NCBI RefSeq assembly: GCF_000001735.4
Contig: NC_003071.7
Coordinates: 15,475,443-15,539,442 of the forward strand
Origin: Arabidopsis thaliana
Lineage: Eukaryota; Streptophyta; Magnoliopsida; Brassicales; Brassicaceae
Direction: 5' to 3'
Length of the DNA stretch: 64,000 bases
Shown: in pieces, positions 48,110 to 59,662 of the stretch
How the letters are laid out: every line of letters starts with the position of its first letter
Position numbering within the stretch: the first letter of the stretch is position 1
Notes under the pieces: generated by a model
Seen by the model: only the letters and a program-made list of their open reading frames with translations
What the model was told of the DNA's origin: nothing
The model's database searches: none
Translations under genes and position numbers: made by a program

Positions 48110-51100
48110 ATGCTTAAACAGTTTACGCATTATTGCGAAATGCAAGCCGAGCTGATACCCGAAGGTCCTAACGGTGAGGGCCGTTTATCAAACCAGAACA
48201 GCAACCCTAATTTACTCTCTTCTGCTTCTATCAGTATTACTCAGTTTCCTGGTATGTTGCATTGATTTAAAAGTTGTGCTTGTATGCTTGTTTTGTTAGC
48301 TTAGTTGATTTTTTTTAATGGAAATGGCGATGTTGCAGCTAAGAAGCCGACTAGGCAATGGGCTGCTTGGACACATCAAGAAGAGGAAAGTTTCTTCACT
48401 GCTCTTCGTCAAGTTGGAAAGGTATCACCTTGACGTTCTTCTTCTCTATGTTGTTAACCTGTTATGTGTGTGAACCTTCTCTTTGTGTTGTTTTGTAGAA
48501 TTTTGAGAAGATAACTTCTCGTGTTCAGAGCAAAAACAAGGACCAGGTTGGTTGTTTTAGTTTTGTGTTTGTTTTCTTTTCGCTTGCACTTGCTGGTGTT
48601 TGCTTTTAGTTTCTGATGGTTGTGGAAACTTCTTGTGATTTGCAGGTCAGGCATTACTATTATCGTTTAGTGAGGCGTATGAACAAACTTTTGGGCCCGG
48701 ATCTGAGCCTTGATGCCAAGAACCCAAAGGACACCAATGCTGCAATGCTACGATGGTACTTGATTTATACATTTCTTTTCTGTTATGCTTTGTGCTGGTA
48801 TGGTAGATTGTTACGTTATCGTAAACAAATGATGAATATCACTCTCCGGGTATTTTTCTAGATAACAAGTTATAGCATGTTATGATACTATGAGTATTAT
48901 TAAGTAGGCATGGTCACATTCATTTAAGGGTTCCATTTGCGTAAAGTAATTTCTGTAGTATAGCTATGCATTTCCTGCTAGTGACAATATAATGTTAAGG
49001 TAAGGTTTTTTGTTTTTTTCATGTGCTTTGATAATATCTGCCAGGAACCTCATACATGATCAGATAGTAGCAACTGACTTATATTTCAGACATCATAGCT
49101 TCTTCCATTCTCCTAGATGACATGATTTCACATATCATGATCTTAATTATCACTCAGCTCGTCTGACTAAAGTAAACATGCTTTTTCATGTGTCTTGCAG
49201 GTGGTCTTTGCTTGAAAAGTATAGCTGCAAAGCTTCAAAACTTCATCTCAAGCCCCGGAGATTCAAACTATTTATAGAGGCCTTGGTTAGTTGGCAAATG
49301 CGAATTTCGTTTAACCCAAAACCACCTTGGATTTGACAAGGAATCGTTTACAAACTATTGTCTAACAAAACCTTTTGCATGAAGGAACACCAATTGCTGA
49401 AAGACCGCAGAAAGAGCATAAGAAAACGGACTTGCCAGGGAGAAAATCTCTCTTCTGCTTCCCTCGGAAACATCTCAAGTCATAGTAGAGAAAGAGGATT
49501 GGATAACCGTCCATTTAAACTTATTCTCTCCGACGGCCAAAATGTTAAAAAGCTAGGGCCTGGAAGAGCATCTACCAAACATGGTGAAAGCTTAAGTGTC
49601 AACCTTGGTGACGAAAAAGAAGACACAGCCTTTGGGAGAGGTGGAAGGCAACGGCGAAAACAAGGTTCTTTCTTTACTAGTTTTTATGCATGTTTGTTAG
49701 ATAGGCAGTTTTCTTCAGCCCCATATTGTGTGTGTTTTCAGTGTTCACACAAATTTGGACATTATCTGCTTTTAATCTTCCATGTTGATATTAGATTTTA
49801 TGTTGCTATTTAAAAGCTTGATGTAGTTCCAGGTTCTTACGTGACTCTAAGCATCTCTTCCTTTTTCAGCAGGTTATAGAAAATGGGAAAAAGCTGCAAT
49901 AGATGGGGTCTCTCTGGTTGCTGATGCTGCAGAGCATTTGGAACGAACATCAATTGACAAAGATATGGATGATCAAACAGGTTTACTTACTAGTATTGGA
50001 TGATAGTTCCTTTTCTTAGATATATGTTTTTTGAGGACTAACATGTGCAAATTCTAAATCAGATTCTCTTTTTATCTTAGATTTAGGTCCCACAAGATAT
50101 TTAACCGGAAAGTCTCCACTTTCTCTATGCTCAGCTGGTGATGTTCCTCTCAGTGATGCCAATATGCAGTTTTCTGCCAAGCTTAAACTTCAGCTGTTCC
50201 CGATTGATGAATGTACTCGAAGATCCTTGGAAATGGTAAGCTTCAAATAGGAATTATACTGATTGGAGCAATAATTTTCTGAGACATGAAATGGAGCTTG
50301 ATCTGTTAACACTTAACACTTTAACAGGATAAGCACAATCCGCATCTTGAACTTACTCTTAGTAATCGCAAGAAGATATCATCTGTACTTGAACATCTCA
50401 ATCGCAAATGGGGAAGCTCAAGTTGTGCGACTGGAGAGCTATTGCTATTTCCTTACAACGCACGAAAAGAAACTGTAACGTGCCATCAGAGGTGGACCCA
50501 TGACTCTTTTCTAAGCGCAGCAGAAGTGCATTCAATGGTCGGAAGTCCTTCGGTTTTCCGCTTAAGGTTTGCTCTCATATTTTCCTAGTCTCTTGCAGGT
50601 TTCTTCTCGTCAAATTGTCATACAAGATAAACCAAAATTAATTTACTTATATGTATTTGCAGGTATGGTTGGTTTGTCCATGATGCGTCAGGTTCTATTA
50701 TTTCTCAAGTTCCAACTTCAGATCCTTGCCCTTCACTCGAGGATGACATGAATGTGGATAGGTTGAACGAGGTCAACATGCTCCTTACTGAATCAGGACC
50801 CTTGTCTGTGCATTCAACTGCTGAACAAACGACATCTGTAGAGCCCAGTCAGGGTCTAGTATGTGCATCTGGTGTCCATGATCGTCCCGCAAGATCTAGA
50901 GATGATTATGAACCTGCTTCAACGAGTATTACTCCACTTGAGCATTTGAGCGGCGGTAATGCACAATCACCAGGAGAATGGGCTGATAGTCTTACTAACA
51001 TAAGTATAGGTGATCTACTTTCTGAAGTGCCCGATGACATAGATAGTGATGGTGTTGATCCACCTGCCACCGAAGGTTCACATTACCTCCTTCGAGATGT

Positions 51101-51803
51101 CCCATTTACCTCTGACTCTTTTGATGCTGCAATTGCTGCTCATATACTAAGACACCAGAACAAGCCAAGTGCTCAACTACCGCTGACTTCTGGCTCTTCC
51201 TCTCTGTGGGATGATGAAGAAACACGTGATGCCTTCTCTTTCCAAAAAAATCGTTTCGCAAATTCCACCGAGCTGGCTAGTGTTGCTTCTCCTAAAGGTG
51301 TTGGCAGAGTAAATGGAGAGCCTTCACAGTTGGTGGAGGTAACTATATCAGCCTCAAATTCCACTTCCCTCAATTGTTTACAAAACTAAACCATCTGATT
51401 CAATACTTTCTCTTAGGCTTCATCCGGCGATGAGGGATCTTATAACCCTCATGACGATGGAGATCCAATGGAAGAGGGTCCAGCAGACCCTCATACGATG
51501 GATTCTCCAGGGAAGACCCCTTGTGGACTTGCGGATGTATACTGGGTAAATTTAGAAATCTCATATATTTCCCCAATGTAAAAAAGTCATATATATTCAA
51601 CAACAACACATGTTTCCTCTTTGCAGCCCGACTCGTTAGGACCACTGGATTTAGACATTAGATCGTCAAAGTATACAGATGATTTGATCCTTAGTGAGAG
51701 CCTCGGGGGATTGAGCCGTCTGATAGCAACCAGCCTTGATGCGTTTCAGAACTGCTCGCTCTTTGGGTTCGACAATAAGAAGGACAAGTCTAACATGGTA
51801 TGA
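48110..51803 (+). CDS. TKI1: TSL-kinase interacting protein 1, SANT-domain nuclear protein
   Basis: Twelve coding exons: 48110-48251, 48339-48421, 48499-48546, 48646-48755, 49201-49285, 49385-49664, 49873-49980, 50081-50235, 50328-50566, 50663-51338, 51417-51545 and 51627-51803. They join to 2232 nt and 743 residues. A SANT/MYB domain covers about residues 50-108 (RQWAAWTHQEEESFFTALRQ, then NFEKITSRVQSKNKDQVRHY). Further on are basic stretches (KDRRKSIRKRTCQ), a region with ISSVLEHLNRKWGSSSCATG, and an acidic Ser-rich C-terminal half. From family knowledge it binds the TOUSLED kinase and resembles animal Cramped, a chromatin regulator. The upstream ATG at 48110 gives 743 residues; an in-frame ATG at 48140 gives 733. 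A three-codon uORF (48106-48117) overlaps the first ATG and could shift initiation to the second. Exon 7 has a tandem cagcag acceptor. Confidence 0.93.
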
Positions 51804-53607
51804 AATGGAACCAAAGCTAAAGCATGGGGTCCAAATGTTGATAGTTGAAAAAGAAAGTGACTTCTTGCCTTTTGAAAAAAGAAACTTTTATCACCAACTG
51901 ATAGCTTCACTGTACAAAAATTTGATGTAACCTTTTACTCTTCCTTTCACACATTCTTTTGTGTTGATACATGTTTCTCTGTGTACACTTTTACTGTTAA
52001 TTTACATGTTTATTTGGCTACCATGCCTTCTTTCTTTTTTTTTTCTTTTTTTTTGTTCTTTTGTTTATAGAAGTTTCATGACAAATAAGAATTTCAATTA
52101 ATATTCTTAAGTTCTTTTAAGAGTGCGAGTAAAAGAACAATCGTAGGACGCAAAATTTAACTCGCTCATTCAAGAGTAGTGTTGATAAGTCCTTTTTTTT
52201 TTCATTTCAATATTCTACCCGAAAAAGATTCCAAACTTCTACTTTTCTACACTTGATCACCACTATAATCGAAGATTTATGAACAATAGACTCTTTAATA
52301 AAGTAAATAAATCATTTAAAACTAAGTTTGTTTGTTGTCTTGATCATATGTGTTCAAATTGGTTTTCTCTTCTATTCTCTACATTAAAACATCCTCCAAC
52401 ATTCAGTTTTCTCACTCTCAATGAACCAGTAATACACACCCTAGGTGCACTAGATTTCATTCAAAACTAAATCTGGTTCACTAAACCAAACCATATTGAT
52501 TTTCAGGAGGAAAACCACTTTTTTTAGTGTGTAGTACGAGTAAGTTTACACCCTGAGATGCAGGGTTTTTTCTTTGTCTTTTGCTAAGTGCGTGAGATGC
52601 AGTTTTACCCCTAGTTAGAGGAAAACAATGAATTTGTGTAATTTTAACATTTTCTTGTTATGAGGAATATGCTCTGAATAATGAGAACCATACAAGATAC
52701 AACAATGACATAAGCCAAGTTGTCATAAAAGGCCAAATGTGCTTTAATGTGTGATACACCGCTTTACACTGGCCTACTCTTTCACTTCACGTCAAGTTCG
52801 TAAACGAAGAGACAATCTCTACGTGCCCTCCCCTTGAATATTCAGCATCATCTTCTTTTTTTGAAATCAAATTTGACGGCTTCTGTTGTCACAGGATATA
52901 CTATAGACAACAAAACTACATATGATACAAGGCATATTCGAGTTCTGATCATTCACAATAAAATACATGTGATAGAAGCAATTTAAATATGTGCCTGAAA
53001 TATATAAATCAAGAAAGCCATTAATCAAAGGTTAAAGCAATATGGATTGTACGTGTTGAGTGTATTTTTTTTTTTTTGTCATACCAAGAATAAAAACATC
53101 AGGCCGAGACAGTAGTATAAGCGAGGGAAGAGATAGATTAGGTCCTCAATTCAAAGGACACCAACTTTTGATATTTTATAGCTAGCAGCCGTAAATCATA
53201 TTTGTTCTATTTTTAGCAATACAACATTTCTTAGACACCAAAATCGGTTTAGTTAATCAGATTTCAAGTATGATTTTATGAGATTCTAAGCATGGATGAT
53301 TCTTTTCATTGGCTACTTTTAAAATAACAGAAAGGATCTAAATTTTCATTTGTAGTAAATTTGAAAACGTTGGCGTGGCCTTGCATATATATTTAGAAAA
53401 TCGTACAGTGGAATTGGTTTAATTGGTAAAGTTTTCTAGGAATGATGTAGACGAAACAAATAATAAGATTATCCTTTAAAAATTCACTTATACCACAATC
53501 AAATCCATATTGAATCTCACTCAGAACCCTGATAAATATCCACTCTCAGTCCATATATCACTCAAAACTTCAAGAAAAAAAGATTCTTCAAAAGAGCAAA
53601 AAAATCA
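51804..53607. other. intergenic, TKI1 3'UTR and UGT86A1 promoter
   Basis: The first few hundred bases are the TKI1 3' flank. The remainder is AT-rich with long T runs (52030-52060, 53068-53080) and no coding frame beyond about 65 residues. Nothing further is identified. Confidence 0.5.
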
Positions 53608-55270
53608 ATGGAGAGAGCAAAGTCGAGGAAGCCTCATATCATGATGATACCATACCCACTTCAAGGTCACGTTATCCCTTTTGTCCACTTAGCCATCAAA
53701 CTTGCTTCTCATGGCTTCACCATCACTTTCGTCAACACCGACTCCATCCACCACCACATCTCCACCGCTCACCAAGATGACGCCGGTGACATCTTCTCCG
53801 CCGCTCGCAGCTCCGGCCAGCACGACATACGTTACACCACCGTGAGCGACGGCTTCCCTTTAGACTTTGACCGGTCACTGAACCATGACCAGTTTTTCGA
53901 AGGCATTCTCCACGTCTTCTCTGCCCACGTGGATGATCTCATCGCCAAACTCTCCCGCCGTGATGATCCTCCCGTGACTTGCTTGATCGCCGACACGTTT
54001 TATGTTTGGTCATCTATGATTTGCGACAAGCACAACCTTGTAAATGTCTCGTTTTGGACCGAACCTGCCTTGGTCCTCAATCTCTATTATCACATGGATC
54101 TCCTCATATCTAACGGTCATTTCAAATCTCTTGGTAACACTCTTAATCATGTTAATGATATGTTTATTACGTAGTATAACCTAATTATATTTATATTTTT
54201 TTAAAAACCAAAATTGTGAGGATTGTCACAACTCATAGGTATTTGGAAATTTGTGTATTATCTCAGAAGAAAATAAGTGGAAATTTATATTTACATCATT
54301 TTTGTTTTTGAACTTTGTGGTAGATAATCGTAAAGACGTGATCGATTACGTACCAGGGGTTAAAGCAATAGAACCAAAGGACTTGATGTCATATCTTCAA
54401 GTAAGCGACAAAGACGTAGACACAAATACAGTAGTATACAGAATATTATTCAAGGCCTTTAAAGACGTCAAGAGAGCCGACTTCGTCGTATGCAACACGG
54501 TGCAAGAGCTCGAACCAGACTCTCTCTCGGCTCTACAAGCCAAACAACCGGTTTACGCTATCGGTCCGGTTTTCTCAACTGATTCGGTAGTTCCCACAAG
54601 CTTATGGGCCGAGTCAGACTGTACCGAGTGGCTTAAGGGCCGGCCCACTGGGTCAGTTCTCTACGTCTCGTTTGGTAGCTATGCACATGTTGGTAAGAAG
54701 GAGATTGTTGAGATAGCTCATGGGCTTTTGCTTAGTGGGATTAGTTTCATTTGGGTTTTACGTCCGGATATAGTTGGATCCAACGTACCAGATTTTCTTC
54801 CAGCCGGGTTTGTGGACCAAGCCCAAGATCGAGGTCTTGTGGTCCAATGGTGCTGCCAGATGGAAGTTATTTCAAATCCGGCCGTGGGAGGGTTTTTCAC
54901 ACATTGTGGATGGAATTCAATTCTAGAGAGCGTTTGGTGTGGTTTGCCTTTGTTGTGTTATCCACTTTTGACAGATCAGTTCACGAATAGGAAGCTTGTG
55001 GTCGATGATTGGTGCATTGGGATTAATCTTTGTGAGAAGAAGACAATCACAAGGGACCAAGTCTCAGCGAATGTTAAAAGATTGATGAATGGAGAAACTT
55101 CAAGTGAGCTAAGAAACAATGTTGAAAAGGTTAAACGTCATCTCAAAGATGCGGTTACAACCGTTGGATCTTCGGAGACGAATTTTAACTTGTTTGTTAG
55201 TGAGGTCCGAAATAGAATAGAAACTAAATTGTGTAATGTAAATGGACTAGAAATAAGTCCATCAAACTAA
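53608..55270 (+). CDS. UGT86A1: family 1 UDP-glycosyltransferase UGT86A1
   Basis: Two exons (53608-54133 and 54324-55270) join to 1473 nt and 490 residues. The protein transfers a sugar from a UDP-sugar to a small acceptor in the cytosol. The N-terminal acceptor domain has the catalytic His in PYPLQGHVIPFVHLAIKLA (His21). The C-terminal donor domain holds the 44-residue PSPG box from about residue 351 (WCCQMEVISNPAVGGFFTHC, then GWNSILESVWCGLPLLCYPL, ending TDQ). The last Gln and the Trp and HCGWNS core are intact, so the enzyme looks active. The acceptor cannot be read from sequence. The group 86 assignment (AT2G36970) is by recall of sequence and length. It lies 448 bp upstream of the PPR gene on the same strand, with separate transcription expected. 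Confidence 0.94.
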
Positions 55271-55718
55271 ACAATGAAAAAAATATTTTGTTATTTTTAT
55301 AAATAATTTTTACTAACCGTTTGTTACCAATCATGACAATTTTTTAACTGTTCGTTTTTAACTCAATTATTTTGGTCGGACCGTATGGTTAGCATATTAA
55401 CAACAATCAATCTCTAAACCGGTATCGAACCGATTAGCGGTTATACTTTTGCTGCACACAATTCAACTCTGACTTATGCAACTCTGTTTTGAGGAAGCTA
55501 TGAATATTTTTAGTGAAAAGCAAAATTGATTGCGTTTGCTATATTGGCAATGCCACGGAGAAGTGTTAATTCGTCTGATAAAATGCAGTTTGGGAATCAA
55601 ATCTATCAACTTTTGTCACAGATCAACATAAGCTTCACTTTCTTCTCTGGTTCTTTGCTTATCCATGGCACCGGTTCAACATGCAGAAGGTATATGATGA
55701 CTCGATGAGTTTGCCCAA
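55271..55718. other. short intergenic, PPR gene leader with uORF
   Basis: The UGT86A1 3'UTR merges into the PPR gene leader. An ORF from ATG 55550 to 55708 (52 residues, MPRRSVNSSDKMQFGNQIYQ at its start) lies just before the PPR start codon in another frame. Its Arg/Ser-rich start resembles a mitochondrial presequence, but it is not joined to the PPR frame in this sequence. It may be a uORF. Confidence 0.4.
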
Positions 55719-57596
55719 ATGTCTGTTTTGGTTCGTCTTACTTCAAAGATTGCGTCTTTGGCAAAATCAGGTCGCATAGCAAGTGCCCGTCAGGTGTTCG
55801 ACGGAATGCCTGAGCTAGATACTGTGGCGTGGAACACCATGTTGACGAGCTATTCTCGTTTGGGTTTACATCAGGAAGCTATAGCTCTGTTCACCCAGTT
55901 GAGATTCTCCGACGCTAAGCCTGATGATTATTCGTTTACAGCAATCTTGAGCACTTGTGCGAGTCTAGGGAATGTTAAATTCGGAAGAAAGATTCAGTCT
56001 TTAGTTATTCGGTCTGGGTTTTGTGCTTCTTTGCCGGTTAATAATTCGCTTATTGACATGTATGGTAAGTGCTCTGATACTCTTAGCGCAAACAAAGTGT
56101 TTCGAGATATGTGCTGTGATAGTAGAAATGAAGTAACTTGGTGCTCACTTTTGTTTGCCTACATGAATGCTGAACAGTTTGAAGCTGCACTTGATGTTTT
56201 TGTTGAAATGCCGAAAAGGGTGGCATTTGCTTGGAATATAATGATCTCAGGGCATGCTCACTGTGGAAAGCTTGAATCTTGTTTAAGTTTATTCAAAGAG
56301 ATGCTGGAAAGTGAGTTCAAACCGGATTGTTATACGTTTAGTTCTTTGATGAATGCTTGTTCTGCTGATTCATCAAACGTGGTTTATGGACGGATGGTAC
56401 ATGCTGTTATGTTGAAGAATGGATGGTCTTCTGCGGTTGAGGCAAAAAATTCTGTGTTAAGTTTCTACACGAAATTAGGCAGCAGAGATGATGCCATGAG
56501 AGAGCTTGAGTCTATTGAAGTTCTGACGCAGGTATCCTGGAATTCTATTATTGACGCGTGTATGAAAATTGGAGAAACAGAGAAAGCTCTTGAGGTGTTT
56601 CATCTAGCCCCTGAGAAAAATATCGTTACTTGGACTACTATGATTACAGGATATGGTAGGAATGGAGATGGTGAGCAAGCACTGAGATTTTTTGTCGAAA
56701 TGATGAAATCTGGAGTGGATTCAGATCATTTTGCATATGGTGCAGTTCTTCATGCATGTTCAGGTTTAGCCCTTTTAGGACATGGAAAAATGATCCATGG
56801 TTGTCTGATTCATTGTGGGTTTCAAGGTTATGCTTATGTTGGTAACGCGTTGGTTAATTTGTATGCAAAGTGTGGAGATATTAAAGAGGCAGACCGTGCG
56901 TTTGGTGATATAGCTAACAAGGATTTGGTATCTTGGAACACAATGCTTTTTGCATTTGGTGTCCACGGGTTAGCAGATCAAGCTTTAAAGCTCTATGACA
57001 ATATGATAGCATCAGGGATTAAACCAGACAATGTGACATTCATTGGATTGCTGACAACTTGCAGTCATTCAGGCCTTGTAGAGGAAGGTTGCATGATTTT
57101 CGAATCCATGGTTAAAGATTATAGAATCCCATTGGAAGTAGATCATGTAACATGTATGATAGATATGTTTGGAAGAGGTGGACATTTAGCAGAAGCAAAA
57201 GACTTGGCGACAACTTACAGTTCACTTGTCACCGACTCTAGTAATAATAGTTCATGGGAAACTCTTTTAGGTGCTTGTTCTACACATTGGCATACAGAAT
57301 TAGGTAGAGAAGTTAGCAAAGTTCTAAAGATAGCAGAACCAAGTGAAGAGATGAGTTTTGTTCTGTTATCCAACTTGTACTGCTCGACTGGGCGGTGGAA
57401 GGAAGGCGAAGATGTGAGGAGAGAAATGGTCGAGCGAGGCATGAAAAAAACTCCGGGATGTAGCTGGATCGAAGTAGGAAACCAGGTTTCTACTTTTGTA
57501 GTCGGTGACTCTTCACACCCGCGCTTGGAGGAGCTTTCTGAAACTCTAAACTGCCTTCAACATGAAATGAGAAACCCAGAGACGTTTGGACCTTGA
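55719..57596 (+). CDS. pentatricopeptide repeat (PPR) protein, PLS class with E motif, organellar
   Basis: An intronless ORF of 625 residues. From about residue 15 it is built of PPR motifs of alternating P, L and S type; typical units read VAWNTMLTSYSRLGLHQEAI, YGKCSDTLSANKVFRDM, FAWNIMISGHAHCGKLESCL, VTWTTMITGYGRNGDGEQAL and SWNTMLFAFGVHGLADQALK. The C-terminal CSWIEVGNQVSTFVVGDSSH is the E motif, and no DYW deaminase domain follows, so it is an E-class protein. Such proteins bind a defined RNA site in mitochondria or plastids and recruit editing factors for C-to-U conversion. The RNA target is not known from sequence. The start MSVLVRLTSKIASLAKSGR is short but basic and hydroxylated, compatible with a mitochondrial presequence. 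Recall: AT2G36980. Confidence 0.94.
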   Translation: MSVLVRLTSKIASLAKSGRIASARQVFDGMPELDTVAWNTMLTSYSRLGLHQEAIALFTQLRFSDAKPDDYSFTAILSTCASLGNVKFGRKIQSLVIRSGFCASLPVNNSLIDMYGKCSDTLSANKVFRDMCCDSRNEVTWCSLLFAYMNAEQFEAALDVFVEMPKRVAFAWNIMISGHAHCGKLESCLSLFKEMLESEFKPDCYTFSSLMNACSADSSNVVYGRMVHAVMLKNGWSSAVEAKNSVLSFYTKLGSRDDAMRELESIEVLTQVSWNSIIDACMKIGETEKALEVFHLAPEKNIVTWTTMITGYGRNGDGEQALRFFVEMMKSGVDSDHFAYGAVLHACSGLALLGHGKMIHGCLIHCGFQGYAYVGNALVNLYAKCGDIKEADRAFGDIANKDLVSWNTMLFAFGVHGLADQALKLYDNMIASGIKPDNVTFIGLLTTCSHSGLVEEGCMIFESMVKDYRIPLEVDHVTCMIDMFGRGGHLAEAKDLATTYSSLVTDSSNNSSWETLLGACSTHWHTELGREVSKVLKIAEPSEEMSFVLLSNLYCSTGRWKEGEDVRREMVERGMKKTPGCSWIEVGNQVSTFVVGDSSHPRLEELSETLNCLQHEMRNPETFGP

Positions 57597-59500
57597 TCAT
57601 TTAGTGATATAGACAATGAAAAATATGAAGCAGATACCCAACAAACAACGTTCACACACATTCACTTTTGTATAATGTGTATTAGCTTAAAATCTTTTAG
57701 TTTTTACTTGGACACTGGTTCATGTTGTTTAGGTCAAAATAACTTGATACAGAAGTCTCATACTATAAAAAAGCCATGTACATTTTTTTTTTGTTGAAAA
57801 GACAATAATAATCCCTTTAATATATAGAATCAAAAGTTTCTTAAGTTTTTTTTGTTTATATAGTCATGTTCAAATGCTCCATTTACACATAGTAAAAGAA
57901 GGTTTTGAATCTAAGTTTCATATAATTTTCCATCTATTATTTTGAATGTCATTATGTTGATTCTGTTTGATAAACTCATTAGTGATTCCTCTTAATTTTT
58001 TTGACAATGACTAGAAACATAGTAGAACGAAACATCAATATATATTTCTACTTTCTAGTGTGAAAGGTCCACAAGAATTGAGAATCAAACTCAACATTAT
58101 TGACAAAAGAAAATAAATATAGATTTATACTATATTTGTGTGAAAAAAATTCGTGGTTTCAAACAAGCAGTGTGAGATCCAATTAGAAACAAATAATTAC
58201 TCATCTCTGACCTACTAGTCAAAATTTAGATCGCATAAATTGGTACGAATTTGACTAGATCACATGGCCTCTTTAGATCGTACTATACTTTCTCATAATT
58301 ATTTTCCATCATTATTCTCCAACTATTTATCTTCTTGCGTCAGAGTTACTCCATTATCTTTATCTCTGTGGTTGGAATTTATGTTCTACATATATTCGTA
58401 ATTTGTAGCCATGCCATGGAATTTGTAGAGTTGATTGGTGATAAAATAATTCTAGAAGTTAAAGTTAGCATTAAAAGATGATGCTATAATCATTAGAAAC
58501 GTTAAGAGATAGTAATGAGAGATGTAGTTCAAGAAATTTGAACAACAAAAACAGACAAAGTATACATAAACTATATAAATTATTTATGTATATGAAGAAG
58601 ACAAAGTTATATGCGTATCTAGAGATGTAAAAAAGGACAAGAAGAGATGGAGTTTATGACTCCGAATCTGATGATGACTTCGATATGTTATATTCTGAAG
58701 CAGAGAAAGATTTCTATCTATAGAATACTAGACAGTGTCTATTTTTATCCTGATTTACCATAGACACATTTATATAACTCTCAAGTTTCTTAAGCAACAA
58801 AAGGGAAAATTTTGAAAATACATAAGGCCATAAATTTACCACGTTTTCATATGTTTCCATGACTTCAGGGTTCAAGCTGGCTGATTATGATAACAAATTC
58901 CAGTCACCAATGCCACGATCGTCGCTGCAGCCACCACAAGCATGTGGTATTGATGATTTGGTGGTGGCAGTACTTTTTTTTAATTTTTATTGTGTTCTTT
59001 GGATATACAATCATTTCATCAGTAACATATACAAAAAATTGATTGTCAAGTTCTCTCTTCTCACATTAAACATTATTTTGTTTAAAAATAGAATATATAC
59101 ACGGTGTTATATCCTCTGAGGGTTATATTACGAGGGTTGTTTTACATTTTCATGGAAGGTTATTTATATATTTCATAGTTCAAGGGTTACCTTGCAAAAG
59201 TTGGCTAATGTGTTAATATTGTTTTACTCTAAGAGATAGTGTCGTACTCGGTACTCAAGTTTAGATTTGGTCACGACTCAGAATCTTTTTAAACTAGGTG
59301 CAGTAATTAATTACCATATTTATATAATCCTGACAAAATAGTAAAAACGCACTACAACTAAAACGTAGCCAAAAGCTATCCATTTCAACAAACAAAACAA
59401 ACACACAATTTTCAATCTTCTCTAATATACGTATGCACATTAATATGTAGATAAATTATTTTTAAAATATGAAGATAACAATCCAATAAGAAGAAAGTAA
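57597..59500. other. intergenic between PPR gene and ROT4
   Basis: AT-rich with no supported gene. A short acidic reading frame at 58636-58723 (VYDSESDDDFDMLYSEAEKD) stands out from the background and is discussed in findings. The right part includes the ROT4 3'UTR (minus). Confidence 0.5.
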
Positions 59501-59662
59501 TCAAGAGTCTTTGCGGTCGTGGTTCTGGTCGTGCCAGCAAACTAACATGGCGATACAACGGCGAAGAATGTAAAACTTGGCTCTTTGTTTCTTCACGACA
59601 TGGCTGCACTTTTGCCCAAAAGTCTTGCACGGCTCACACGTGCCATTCTCCTCCGGTGCCAT
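59501..59662 (-). CDS. ROT4: ROTUNDIFOLIA4 small peptide (RTFL/DVL family)
   Basis: A 53-codon ORF from ATG 59662 ([20 protein letters not shown]). The longer open frame upstream, which reaches 59695, is not used because the family start is at MAPEE. The C-terminal half [20 protein letters not shown] followed by HDQ is the conserved RTF domain of ROT4/DEVIL peptides: a basic run followed by a hydrophobic stretch. From published work on the family, ROT4 is a plasma-membrane-associated peptide that restricts positional cell proliferation along the leaf length axis, and overexpression gives short round leaves. The gene is intronless and easily missed because of its length. It corresponds to AT2G36985. 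High Cys content (5 Cys) is normal for this member. Confidence 0.93.
   Translation of the reverse strand: MAPEENGTCEPCKTFGQKCSHVVKKQRAKFYILRRCIAMLVCWHDQNHDRKDS

Noticed and set aside
53608..57596. UGT86A1 and the PPR gene as a functional pair or operon
   Set aside because: Same strand and close, but each has its own leader and 3' flank and the functions are unrelated.
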